Assembly (NCBI RefSeq): GCF_042657385.1
Contig: NZ_JBHSLA010000002.1
Span: forward strand, 1 to 64,000
Origin: Algorimicrobium hallyeonense
Lineage (GTDB): Bacteria; Bacteroidota; Bacteroidia; Flavobacteriales; Flavobacteriaceae
Direction of reading: 5' to 3'
Length of the DNA: 64,000 bases
Translations under genes and position numbers: made by a program
Shown: piece by piece, positions 1-7,482 of the stretch
How positions within the stretch are numbered: the first letter of the stretch is position 1
Layout: each line of letters begins with the position of its first letter
The notes under the pieces: generated by a model
Told to the model about the DNA's origin: nothing
What the model saw: the letters and a program-made list of their open reading frames with translations, nothing else
The model's database searches: none

Positions 1-95
1 TAATAGCAGTAGCAAATAAATTATTAAAACAGGCATTTGCTATCGCAAAAAGTGGTTTGCCTTATGATGAGAACTTTGTTTCAAAATTAGCTTAA
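1..95 (+). pseudogene. IS110-family transposase, C-terminal remnant (partial at window edge)
   Basis: The only open frame at the left edge ends at the TAA at 93-95 and encodes about 30 residues, including NKLLKQAFAIAKSG and YDENFVSKL. This is how the C-terminus of IS110/IS1111-type DEDD transposases typically looks. The upstream part lies outside the window, so the gene may be complete there. The roughly 28 bases after the stop, up to the GTTG at 124, would be the right end of the insertion sequence. That end directly touches the 10-bp terminal repeat of the neighbouring cassette. A second, degenerate copy of the same C-terminus lies at 59338-59439. Confidence 0.7.
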
Positions 96-123
96 AATTG
101 CTTGTTTTTTAACTCAGTTCTTT

Positions 124-133
124 GTTGCCAACC
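124..133. repeat. Cassette-specific terminal inverted repeat (outer copy)
   Basis: GTTGCCAACC here is the exact reverse complement of GGTTGGCAAC at 1224-1233. The pair encloses the 139-1191 gene. Seen on the minus strand, this copy lies just after the stop codon and ends in AAC, as an integron R'' half-site does. It is cut off at 123 by the IS110-like end. Confidence 0.6.
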
Positions 134-138
134 GTTTT

Positions 139-1191
139 TTATTCCGCATTATAATTTTCGACCGTTTTTAATAATTGTTTTTCAAAGTTATAAATGTCGT
201 CAATAGAATTTATTGGTTCTTTAATTTCCTTCTTATTGTCGTCAAAAATGCTAATGTATTTGTTTCCTCCGTTTAAATGAAGTCGGCAAAGTGGCTTTCT
301 GTTATTGTCATCTAATAAAATTCCAAAATAAGATTGAGTGTCTCTCGAAACAATTCTTTCTTTTGATAATTTTCTTCTCAAAATCGCAACTACAATTGCA
401 AATCCTTCCAATTCCTCTTCTGTAGTTTCCACTTTGCTTTTAGGTTCTTCCTCAACTTCTTCTATTTTTTGTTTTTCCTCTTCTTTATTAAGAGCTGAAT
501 TTAATCGGTCGTTTACTTTTTCGCTTATTATCTGCGTAAAAGCTTTATTTACAATTTCGGTAAATTCGTCCATAACATTTGAAGTTAATCTTCCATTATA
601 TGCTTTATTAGCAAATAAGCGAACAAATTCTTGAGATGGCGACTGAAGTTCTTGGTCAATCAGATTTTTAATTTCTCTTGTGTATTTTAAATTACTCGCA
701 TTATCAACGATTTTAGAAACATCAAATTTTGATTTGTGAAATTTCTCGATTTCTTTAACAGTACTTTCTTTTAAGTTTGTAATGTCAAATTCTAAAAATG
801 GTTTTTCGTCCATTTTATTCGTTTCTTCTAAATCCGTGTAGAATCTATAAGTAATTCCATTTGTTAAAAGGGCAAATCTCGTTTTTGTAACGTGAAAATA
901 TCTAAATAATTGAGAGTTGTGAACGTTCAAATCTTGTTTCCAATTTTTACATTCTACAATTAAAATTGGTGCTCCATTTTGAAAAATCGCATAATCTACT
1001 TTCTCTCCTTTTTTTAGTCCTAAATCGGCAGTAAATTCAGGCACAACTTCTGTCGGATTAAAAGCGTCATATCCTAAAATATTTATGAACGGTAAAGTGA
1101 AAGCGTGTTTTGTACTTTCTTCTGTTTCAATTCGGTCTTTCAGCTGTTCTACTTTGTCTGCAAGTCCTTTTAGTTGGTTAAATAATTCCAT
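139..1191 (-). CDS. HsdR N-terminal-domain (PD-(D/E)XK) nuclease-like protein
   Basis: Encodes a protein of about 350 residues. The first 150 residues form a type I restriction HsdR-N-like domain. After an alpha-helical start comes GEKVDYAIFQNG and then LIVECKNW, the D...E-x-K pattern of PD-(D/E)XK nucleases. There is no helicase and no methylase, so it is not a full HsdR. A lysine/glutamate-rich linker (about residues 230-265) leads to a small C-terminal domain of unknown role. Translation could begin at a TTG at 1221, but the ATG at 1191 (MELFNQLKG) is the more conventional start. The gene is alone between cassette-specific inverted repeats 124-133 and 1224-1233, so it looks like a mobile single-gene cassette. 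A stand-alone defence role is an inference. Confidence 0.75.
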   Translation of the reverse strand: MELFNQLKGLADKVEQLKDRIETEESTKHAFTLPFINILGYDAFNPTEVVPEFTADLGLKKGEKVDYAIFQNGAPILIVECKNWKQDLNVHNSQLFRYFHVTKTRFALLTNGITYRFYTDLEETNKMDEKPFLEFDITNLKESTVKEIEKFHKSKFDVSKIVDNASNLKYTREIKNLIDQELQSPSQEFVRLFANKAYNGRLTSNVMDEFTEIVNKAFTQIISEKVNDRLNSALNKEEEKQKIEEVEEEPKSKVETTEEELEGFAIVVAILRRKLSKERIVSRDTQSYFGILLDDNNRKPLCRLHLNGGNKYISIFDDNKKEIKEPINSIDDIYNFEKQLLKTVENYNAE

Positions 1192-1223
1192 ATTTTTCTT
1201 ATTAGTTCGGTTTTTTTTCAAAT

Positions 1224-1363
1224 GGTTGGCAACGGTTTCGTGTATGAAAAGTGCGTGTTTGTGTCAGAGGGTTTTCGGAATGAAAATCGGAAGAAAGCAA
1301 ACACACACTTTCCTTTTGATTAAGCACTAAAATAAGCATTTTTTATACACAGTGTTGTGGTGC
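1224..1363 (-). repeat. attC-like palindromic recombination site between two cassettes
   Basis: Read on the minus strand, this 140-bp stretch begins with GCACCACAAC (1354-1363) and ends with GTTGCCAACC (1224-1233). Inside, TGTGTATAAAAAATGC (1337-1352) pairs imperfectly with GCACTTTTCATACACG (1239-1254). The order of outer half-site ending in AAC, inner arm, long spacer, inner arm, and outer half-site beginning with GTT matches the integron attC plan R''-L''-L'-R'. The half-sites do not fit the classical RYYYAAC/GTTRRRY consensus beyond AAC/GTT. The stop codon of the 1343-1924 gene lies inside the site. The function as a recombination site is inferred. Confidence 0.5.
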
Positions 1364-1924
1364 GTTTTTATTTCCACGTTCTTCTTTATTTCGCCTGTTT
1401 TTCAAAATTCCGATTGTTATTATATAAATCAGTACGATTGCGAATGGTATAGCAATAAATCTATGTTCAGGTAATAAATACCAAAGTGCAAGAACTATTG
1501 TCGTTCTAAAAGTTGCGTGGAAAATCCCAACCCAATGATTAATTATCCAAGAAAATGGTAACCACATTAAGCCTGTCAAAATTCCGACTGTCATAGGCAA
1601 TGAAGAATAGTCTATAATAAAAAAAGGAATTGCAATAGAATAGGCTAAAAGTGCTTGTCCAACCGTAAAAAAGAAAAGCTTATCAAATTCATTTTTTGGT
1701 TTTGTTTTATCAAGGAAATTTTCACCTGTGAATTTTGAAATGAACATAGCTAAATACACAATACTACCAGTTCCAATAAAAATAGACCAAACTGCTATAA
1801 AATCAGAGAAAAAAATCCCAAAAATTCCGATAATTGTCCAAACTATTAGTCCTGATAAAGGTGTAGCAAGAAATTTTTGATTTGAAAATTCAATTCGTTG
1901 CTGTTCGAGTGTCCTTTTATTCAT
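1343..1924 (-). CDS. Multi-pass membrane protein of unknown function (DUF7010-like)
   Basis: A 193-residue hydrophobic protein with five or six predicted membrane segments, at roughly residues 22-45, 48-66, 83-105, 108-125, 140-155 and 157-176. The C-terminal tail is short and basic. The layout resembles the DUF7010 family, but this assignment is from memory and weak. No catalytic motif is visible. The gene is the only one between the inverted repeats at 1354-1363 and 2026-2035. It lies immediately downstream of the recombinase gene on the same strand, so it would be the first cassette of the integron-like block. Its last codons read into the attC-like site. Confidence 0.6.
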   Translation of the reverse strand: MNKRTLEQQRIEFSNQKFLATPLSGLIVWTIIGIFGIFFSDFIAVWSIFIGTGSIVYLAMFISKFTGENFLDKTKPKNEFDKLFFFTVGQALLAYSIAIPFFIIDYSSLPMTVGILTGLMWLPFSWIINHWVGIFHATFRTTIVLALWYLLPEHRFIAIPFAIVLIYIITIGILKNRRNKEERGNKNAPQHCV

Positions 1925-2025
1925 TGGTTATTCAGTCAGTTTTATTTTTTTATATTTCTCAAAAATTGTTCTTCGAATTACAATATTTTTTCTAAATTTT
2001 GATGCTTTTCCGATTTTTTTTAAAT

Positions 2026-2035
2026 GCACCACAAC
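2026..2035. repeat. Cassette terminal inverted repeat / candidate attI side
   Basis: GCACCACAAC is the exact reverse complement of GTTGTGGTGC at 1354-1363. On the minus strand the insertion point would be the G|TT following the run of CAC repeats, 45 bases downstream of the recombinase stop codon. This is where an attI site would be expected if cassettes enter at the 3' side of the integrase gene. Confidence 0.5.
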
Positions 2036-2080
2036 GTGTGTGTAATATTACTAGTGTTATTATATTTATTATATCTACAC

Positions 2081-3210
2081 CTACAAATCTAATGGATTTT
2101 TAATAGAATCAAAACTACTTTTAGCAACATGAGTGTAAATTTCAGTGGTTTTAGTCGAGTTATGCCCTAATAACAATTGAATATATCTTAAATCTGTACC
2201 GTTTTCAAGAAGATGCGTTGCAAAACTATGTCTTAACGTATGTGGAGTTACATGTTTCCTTATTCCTGCTTTAATTGCGGCGGCTGATATTATTTTGCCA
2301 ACACTCCCCGTACTGTACTGTTTATTTTTAATACCTTCAAACAAATATTCTTGTGGCTTCCATTGTTTATAATATTCTCTTAAATCTTTAAGCGCATTTG
2401 TTGATAAAATGGTGTAGCGATCTTTATTGCCTTTTGCATCCGTTACGTGAATAAGCATACGAGAACTATCTATATCATTAATTTTCAAATTTAGTACTCG
2501 CCTCGTCTCAAGCCTGAAGAATACAACAAGGAAACGATACATTTATGTTTGATGTTGTTAGTAGAGTCAATCAAAAGTTTTATTTGGTCCTTTGAGAGTA
2601 CAACTGGTAGTTTTTTCTTTTTTCTAGGTCTATCAATCCTGTATAACCTATTAGGCATTCCCATAACAACCTCGTAGTAGAACTTTATACTGTTTATGGA
2701 CTGATTGATATATGAATTAGAGCGTTTACTTTTTATAAGAAGTTGCAAGTAATCTCGTATATCTACCTCGTTAATATGATCTATATCTTTATCAAAAAAG
2801 TGATTTATAAATTCCTCAAAAAGTTTTACATAAAGTCTAACGGTGTTATTAGAATATTTTTTTAATTCAAGCTTTTGTAAATAGACTTCTGGACACAATC
2901 TGTAATTAGATGGTCGTGCTCGCTGTCTATACCAATCAACATCAAAAACCTCATTAAGTGCTTTAGAACGGGTGTGACTAAAAAAGTATTTCGAATCAAC
3001 CCAGGCTACGCCTCTAAAAGTATTATAAATTTCGTCTAACTGATTTTTGTTGTTCGGAACACGATACATATTAAACTCATCACTCCAATTTACATTTTTA
3101 AGTTGTTTAACAAGAATATCCAATGCCTTGTTAGAGTAGAATTGAAGACCAATATATTTCTTATTGTCTATTAATAAATGCTTTAAGGCTATATGTTGTC
3201 TAAACTTCAT
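2081..3210 (-). pseudogene. Integron/XerC-D-like tyrosine recombinase with a frameshift
   Basis: Two overlapping frames (2491-3210 and 2081-2542) together encode one tyrosine recombinase of about 375 residues. The N-terminal ~100 residues are an extra domain (WSDEFNMYRVP, GVAWVD) placed before a core-binding SAM-like domain. The catalytic half has the arginine box GLRRGE, a KGNKDR lysine turn, HTLRHSFATHLLENG (H-x-x-R), LLGHNS and the tyrosine in TEIYTHV. The frames change at 2494-2499. Restoring one base after GAG would turn E-Y-stop into E-V/L-L-N-L and join the halves. All catalytic residues survive, so the break is recent, a sequencing error, or recoded. The gene's 3' end faces the cassettes, which is the reverse of the classical integron layout. 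Confidence 0.75.
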
Positions 3211-3299
3211 TGTACACTTTTTATAAAATTAAACACTATAATTGATTTATCCGTATCTTATACGAATAGTATTCGTGTAACCTTCACTTAATTAATGAA

Positions 3300-3692
3300 A
3301 TGAGACAAAAAACATGCGTAGCCTGCGGAAAAGAATTGAAAGGTAGGTCAGATAAACGATTTTGTGACTTACATTGCAAAAGCACCTATCATTATAGAAA
3401 ATCACAGGAGGAAGAACCTAGATTTTTCAATAAGGTCGATAATCAACTTAAAACCAATAGAAAGATATTAAAACAGTATAATAAAGCAGGAAAGGCAACT
3501 GTTAGGTCATCGTTAATTATAGGTGAAGGGTTTAATCCTAATTTCTTTACGCATTATTGGAAAAATAAGAAAGGAGATGTGTATCTATTTGTATATGAGT
3601 ATGGATTTCTTAAAAAAGTAGAACATGGTGTAGATAAATTTATTCTCATAAAATGGCAAGATTATATGCTGAAAAAAAATCCTTTGAGTTAA
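3300..3692 (+). CDS. Small zinc-ribbon protein of unknown function
   Basis: A 130-residue basic protein. It starts with a CxxC-type ribbon: CVACGKEL at residues 6-13 and FCDLHCKS at about 21-28. The motif resembles DUF2116-type and transposon-associated zinc ribbons. The remainder (FNPNFFTHYW, YEYGFLKKVEHG) has no motif I can name. It is divergently transcribed from the recombinase, with only about 90 bases between the two starts. The two could share a control region, and the protein may be an accessory DNA-binding factor; that is inference. Confidence 0.65.
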   Translation: MRQKTCVACGKELKGRSDKRFCDLHCKSTYHYRKSQEEEPRFFNKVDNQLKTNRKILKQYNKAGKATVRSSLIIGEGFNPNFFTHYWKNKKGDVYLFVYEYGFLKKVEHGVDKFILIKWQDYMLKKNPLS

Positions 3693-3888
3693 TATAGTTT
3701 ATAATCATGTGAACAAAATCAGAAACCCGATTTCATCAAAGTAACTGTTCAAAATCTAGTGCTAGTGTTGAAATAATGGACTATGTCGGGCTTATCCAAA
3801 ATCTTGGAATTCGAAGTCAGACCGAAAACAGAAATACATACAGGATGCACACCGGGATCAGAAATCCGTGTAATAACCAATTCTTTTT

Positions 3889-4116
3889 TTACTCCCTATC
3901 CGCTTTCGGCAGCTGTAAATCCTTACACACTTCCTTAAAAAGGTCTCCTGGGTCTTCGTCAATGGCAAGGGCAATTAAGTATAGCTCTTTTACTTTCAAT
4001 TGTGTACTTGCATTATTCGCGAGTTCGCTTAATCGTGTTTTGCTTAAACCAGTTTTGCGCGACACGTCTGATCTATTTATTGATTTTTTTGCAAAGAAAA
4101 GTCCTAATTCTGTCAT
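3889..4116 (-). CDS. XRE/Cro-like HTH regulator
   Basis: 75 residues. The helix-turn-helix reads as INRSDVSRKTGLSKTRLSELAN (residues 13-34), followed by the usual third and fourth helices (LKVKELYLIALAIDEDP). It is divergent from the HEPN operon that begins 150 bases away at 4265, so it may control it. The intervening sequence is very AT-rich and could hold both promoters. Confidence 0.65.
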   Translation of the reverse strand: MTELGLFFAKKSINRSDVSRKTGLSKTRLSELANNASTQLKVKELYLIALAIDEDPGDLFKEVCKDLQLPKADRE

Positions 4117-4264
4117 CTATTTATCCTGTTTTCAGTATATAAAGTTACTATTTAAGATAAAACTTTCCGATTTTCTAAACTTTGATTTGTTATTTTGTCT
4201 TATTATATGTATATTAGTTCCGATAATATGAAATAATTGTCTTATTTTATAAATAAATGTAGAA

Positions 4265-5431
4265 ATGATGAGTCAAATACTTAATTCACATCAAGAACAA
4301 GTTATAAATAAGCTTACTACTTTACTGGACATAAAATACATATACCAGTCAGATACCGGATTGGCAGGTGGCAACCAACCGCTGCTGATTGTGGTGCTTT
4401 CAGGATACTGTTCGGCGTTAACACAAAAGTTATCGGCCATGGTTGCCAAAATATGTCAGGAAGAAACCGCTATGCTATACCGGATATTCCCCTTGGACTA
4501 TGCCGAGGAACAACTTATAGCGGACAACCTGTTTTTTGTGTATCACTGCAGCTGGGATAAACTAGTTTATCAAAGTCCTCAAACCGAACCGGATCGGTTT
4601 CAGGAATACCAAATCCCCCAAAGCACATCCAACAACATACAAACAAGCTTTAATAAAGAAAGCCAAAAACTAGCGGGCTTTTTAAAAGGGGCCACTTTTT
4701 TTATGGACAACCATCAGGGGTCCCATGCGGCCTATATGCTGCACCAATACATCGAGCTGTGGTTTCGGTTTGCAGCGCTCATTACCATGGGCAAGGCGCG
4801 TAAAAGCCATCGGATAAAAGAACTGCAATCCTATATCAAGGATTTTGCGCCAGAACTCGGAAACCTGTTCCCTACGGAAATAGAGGCGGAGCACAGCTTG
4901 TTAAACCTGTTGGATGCAGCCTATATAGCAACGCGCTATGAAAACCACTATCATATTAATACGGAACAGCTCCAACGGATCCTGGAGAAAGCCAAAGCCC
5001 TAGAAGCCATGGTAACTCGTATATATACAACCCTATGGGAGGCCTGTACAAATCCACTAACAAATCCAAAAGAACGTCAGAAGCCTAATGAATCATGCCG
5101 GCCTCCAAATGCTACCGAAAAGGCTAATTTTATACAGTCACTATCCGAAAGGGATTTTCCCAGCCTAAAACCCCATCGGGTTAGAACCGGCTTATACACC
5201 ATGGAACTGCTTACAGAAGGTTATTTGGATACCGCCTATATGATAGCCAATCTAGTAAAAGTCTGTTTGCTGGCTATGGAATCCGACTACCGTGGGACGC
5301 GGTACATTCCCGATCCAGAATTTAATATTAAAGAAGTGTTGGGGTTTATCTTGGATATGATACCCTATACCGAAATGGAGATGCTAGACACCATCAGAGA
5401 TGAAGCTTTAAAAACAGCCATAGACGATTAA
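4265..5431 (+). CDS. HEPN-domain protein with C-terminal helical module
   Basis: 388 residues. The first ~110 residues resemble a degenerate nucleotidyltransferase-type fold but lack the GSxxxxD motif. Residues about 135-250 form an all-helical HEPN-like domain (FLKGATFFMDNHQGSHAAYML, then RYENH, an R-x3-H arrangement like the HEPN RNase motif). The last ~90 residues are a separate helical module (IPDPEFNIKEVLGFILD...EMEMLD) that recurs in the next two genes. It heads a three-gene plus-strand operon whose GC content is clearly higher than that of the surrounding DNA, suggesting transfer. RNase or toxin activity is possible but not shown. Confidence 0.55.
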   Translation: MMSQILNSHQEQVINKLTTLLDIKYIYQSDTGLAGGNQPLLIVVLSGYCSALTQKLSAMVAKICQEETAMLYRIFPLDYAEEQLIADNLFFVYHCSWDKLVYQSPQTEPDRFQEYQIPQSTSNNIQTSFNKESQKLAGFLKGATFFMDNHQGSHAAYMLHQYIELWFRFAALITMGKARKSHRIKELQSYIKDFAPELGNLFPTEIEAEHSLLNLLDAAYIATRYENHYHINTEQLQRILEKAKALEAMVTRIYTTLWEACTNPLTNPKERQKPNESCRPPNATEKANFIQSLSERDFPSLKPHRVRTGLYTMELLTEGYLDTAYMIANLVKVCLLAMESDYRGTRYIPDPEFNIKEVLGFILDMIPYTEMEMLDTIRDEALKTAIDD

Positions 5432-5441
5432 TAAAACAGCC

Positions 5442-5780
5442 ATGACAGATACAAACAAATTACAAGCTATCCGGGAGCACATCCAAAACCTCTCGGGCCT
5501 CCGAGAAGAACCTTTTGGAAATAGAACCAGAAAAACTGTGGGGTTTGAAGTGTTGGACCAGGCGGACTTGACCAATTCCATAGCCGCCCTTTTGGAAGTC
5601 TGTTATTATGCGCTGGATGGCCATGGCAGTTTTGTGGAACCCAAGCATTCCCATAAAATGCCAATAGCTAGTGTAACCAAAGTTATTGAGATGGTCATTG
5701 ACCTCTTGCCTCACGACCAAATGTATGGATTGGATAAGATTACCGAAATACTAGCGGATGGGGCTAGCAAAAAAGCCTAA
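5442..5780 (+). CDS. Small helical protein, paralogue of the upstream C-terminal module
   Basis: 112 residues starting 10 bases after the HEPN gene, so co-transcribed. Its core (VEPKHSHKMPIASVTKVIE, then DLLPHDQMYGLDKI) aligns in layout with the last 90 residues of the HEPN protein and with the 5835-6164 product. All have a hydrophobic helix containing A-L-x-x-V, a proline-containing link, an I-x-x-V-I helix, and an L-P-x-x-x-M/A-x-x-L-D ending. No enzymatic motif and no known family recognised. Confidence 0.5.
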   Translation: MTDTNKLQAIREHIQNLSGLREEPFGNRTRKTVGFEVLDQADLTNSIAALLEVCYYALDGHGSFVEPKHSHKMPIASVTKVIEMVIDLLPHDQMYGLDKITEILADGASKKA

Positions 5781-5834
5781 AAGGATAACAGGATACCATA
5801 ACAGTAATCAACCACTAATTAAATTGCAAGCCAG

Positions 5835-6164
5835 ATGAAAACAAAAAAAAAGAAACTCAAAACCCTCTTGAAGTCAGCCAAGCAGCACTTGGACACTTTA
5901 GAACCGTCTGATATTCAAAAACAGCAATTTAAAGCCAAGTATTTGCAGTTTGAAGGCTATCAAGATGTGTTTATAACCATTGAAGCCTTAATTAATGTGA
6001 GTATTTTAGCCACCCAAGGCGATGTCTATGCACCGCCACGCATAAAAAATCACGGAAGCGATATTCGGAAAACTTTGGAGCTGGCACAAAAACTACTACC
6101 CTTTGAGGAAGGTGCGTTTCTGGACGAGGTCAATGCCCAAATAAACCAAGAAAATAAAGCCTAG
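5835..6164 (+). CDS. Small helical protein, second paralogue of the module
   Basis: 109 residues with a very lysine-rich start (MKTKKKKLKTLLKSAK), then the same module: GYQDVFITIEALINVSILA, APPRIKNHGSDIRKTLELA, LLPFEEGAFLDEV. It follows the 112-residue gene by 54 bases on the same strand. Function unknown. A small partner, adaptor or antidote to the HEPN protein would fit the arrangement. Confidence 0.5.
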   Translation: MKTKKKKLKTLLKSAKQHLDTLEPSDIQKQQFKAKYLQFEGYQDVFITIEALINVSILATQGDVYAPPRIKNHGSDIRKTLELAQKLLPFEEGAFLDEVNAQINQENKA

Positions 6165-6348
6165 GGCAGGTGTTCTAAATAAGTAACACAACAGCCATAG
6201 TATATACAATCCGATTATATTTTCTGATATCAGGATGTAGTGCTAACGAAATTTATAGAGGTATTTTAGTGATAAGGTTATAGGGTTTTACCTGCTTGCT
6301 TATCGGCAGAACCGCTTTTGACTCCGGTACTTGGTTGTACCCAGGTAT

Positions 6349-7113
6349 TTAATCCCAAATGGCATTCAATTCGGTTAATATAAGTGGATGTTTATCCGTT
6401 ATAAGTATGGTATGTTCGTGTTGGGTGACGTATCCACCTTTGTTACCGACTAATGTCCAACCATCATTCAATGCTACAGCAACAGTGGATTTTGTTGAGA
6501 TAAAAGTTTCTATGGCTACTGTTGTATTTTTTTTGAATCGCTCTCTGTTACTTGTAACGCTGTAGTTTAAAATATTTTCTGGCGCTTCGTGTAAACTTCT
6601 ACCAACGCCGTGACCAGCCAAGTTTTTAATGACTTTAAATCCTGATTTTTTTGCTTCCGTTTCTATTATATAGCCAATATCAGAAATTCTCACACCACCT
6701 TTGATATGGTTTATGGCTTTGCGTAATATATTTTTAGAAGCATCTACAAGCGGTTGGTGATTATGGATGTCTTTACCTAGAACAAAAGAGCCACCATTGT
6801 CAGACCAAAAACCGTTAAGCTCCGCTGAAACATCAATATTGATTAAATCGCCTTCTTGCAATATTTTTTTCTCGGATGGTATTCCGTGTGCGGCTTCTTT
6901 ATTGATACTAATACACGTATAACCAGGAAATCCATACGTTTCATAGGGTGCTGATTTAGCCCCATAACGCTTCAAAATGTCTCCTCCATAGGCATCTAGT
7001 TCTTTTGTAGATATGCCAACTTTAGCATATTCTCTCATTAATTTTAGTGTAGTTCCAACAACGTCACTAATCTTTTTCATTCCAATTAATTCGTCTTCTT
7101 TTGTTATCGACAT
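6349..7113 (-). CDS. map: Type I methionine aminopeptidase
   Basis: 254 residues, the normal length of bacterial MetAP-I. It removes the N-terminal methionine from nascent proteins in the cytoplasm. The full metal site is visible: D94 (INIDVSAE), D105 (WSDNGG), H168 (LAGHGVG), E202 (IETF) and E233 (QHEHT). H76 (AAHGIP) matches the substrate-contacting histidine. It stands alone, not in a ribosomal-protein operon where the housekeeping copy usually lies, so it is probably a second, accessory copy. Its start lies 23 bases after an ACC-GTT junction resembling the cassette starts at the left edge, so it may have arrived as a cassette. Confidence 0.9.
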   Translation of the reverse strand: MSITKEDELIGMKKISDVVGTTLKLMREYAKVGISTKELDAYGGDILKRYGAKSAPYETYGFPGYTCISINKEAAHGIPSEKKILQEGDLINIDVSAELNGFWSDNGGSFVLGKDIHNHQPLVDASKNILRKAINHIKGGVRISDIGYIIETEAKKSGFKVIKNLAGHGVGRSLHEAPENILNYSVTSNRERFKKNTTVAIETFISTKSTVAVALNDGWTLVGNKGGYVTQHEHTILITDKHPLILTELNAIWD

Positions 7114-7482
7114 GTTATTTTCTTTAATTGCTTACAACGGTTGGTATAAGTCATGGTTTGTATATAGACACCACAAATATAATCACATTTTAATCTTCAA
7201 TATAGAAACTAAAAGTAACTTAAAAAATAATAGCACGAATAAATTTTCAGCGCATTAATAGTTTAGGTAAAAATAGAAAAGCGCGTTTTAAAAAAATTAG
7301 GGAAATGACTTCTTTAAAATGGCGCTTTTACAACTAAAAGCGCGATTTTTTAAATTAACCAAATAACGGTTGTGCGAGAAATTTAGAAGCAAACCACCAA
7401 AAACGGCCGATTTTATAATACCGTTTTAACAGCCATTCCCGGCAATATGTTTTAACTTTATGAAAATTTAAAACATAAAATC
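7114..7482. other. Intergenic region with a cassette-like half-site and an orphan terminator
   Basis: No gene is supported here. On the minus strand, ATATACAAACC...CCAACCGTTGTAAGC (about 7130-7165) resembles the right half of the attC-like site. At 7322-7352 GCGCTTTT and AAAAGCGC form a hairpin followed by six Ts on the plus strand, with no plus-strand gene upstream to serve. The last 60 bases should hold the promoter of the 7483 gene. Confidence 0.4.
7322..7352 (+). terminator. Hairpin plus T-run, orphan terminator
   Basis: GCGCTTTT-acaact-AAAAGCGC followed by a T-rich run. No intact plus-strand gene ends just before it, so it may be left from a lost gene. Confidence 0.45.

Noticed and set aside
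2081..3210. Considered two independent recombinase genes
   Set aside because: The upstream frame has the N-terminal and core-binding domains plus the first arginine, and the downstream frame has the rest of the catalytic domain; one added base merges them.
3776..4231. A 151-codon plus-strand frame
   Set aside because: It is antisense to a recognisable HTH protein and has no recognisable domain.
7013..7258. 81-codon plus-strand frame over the map start
   Set aside because: Antisense to the start of map, ends in AT-rich DNA, with no family-like sequence.
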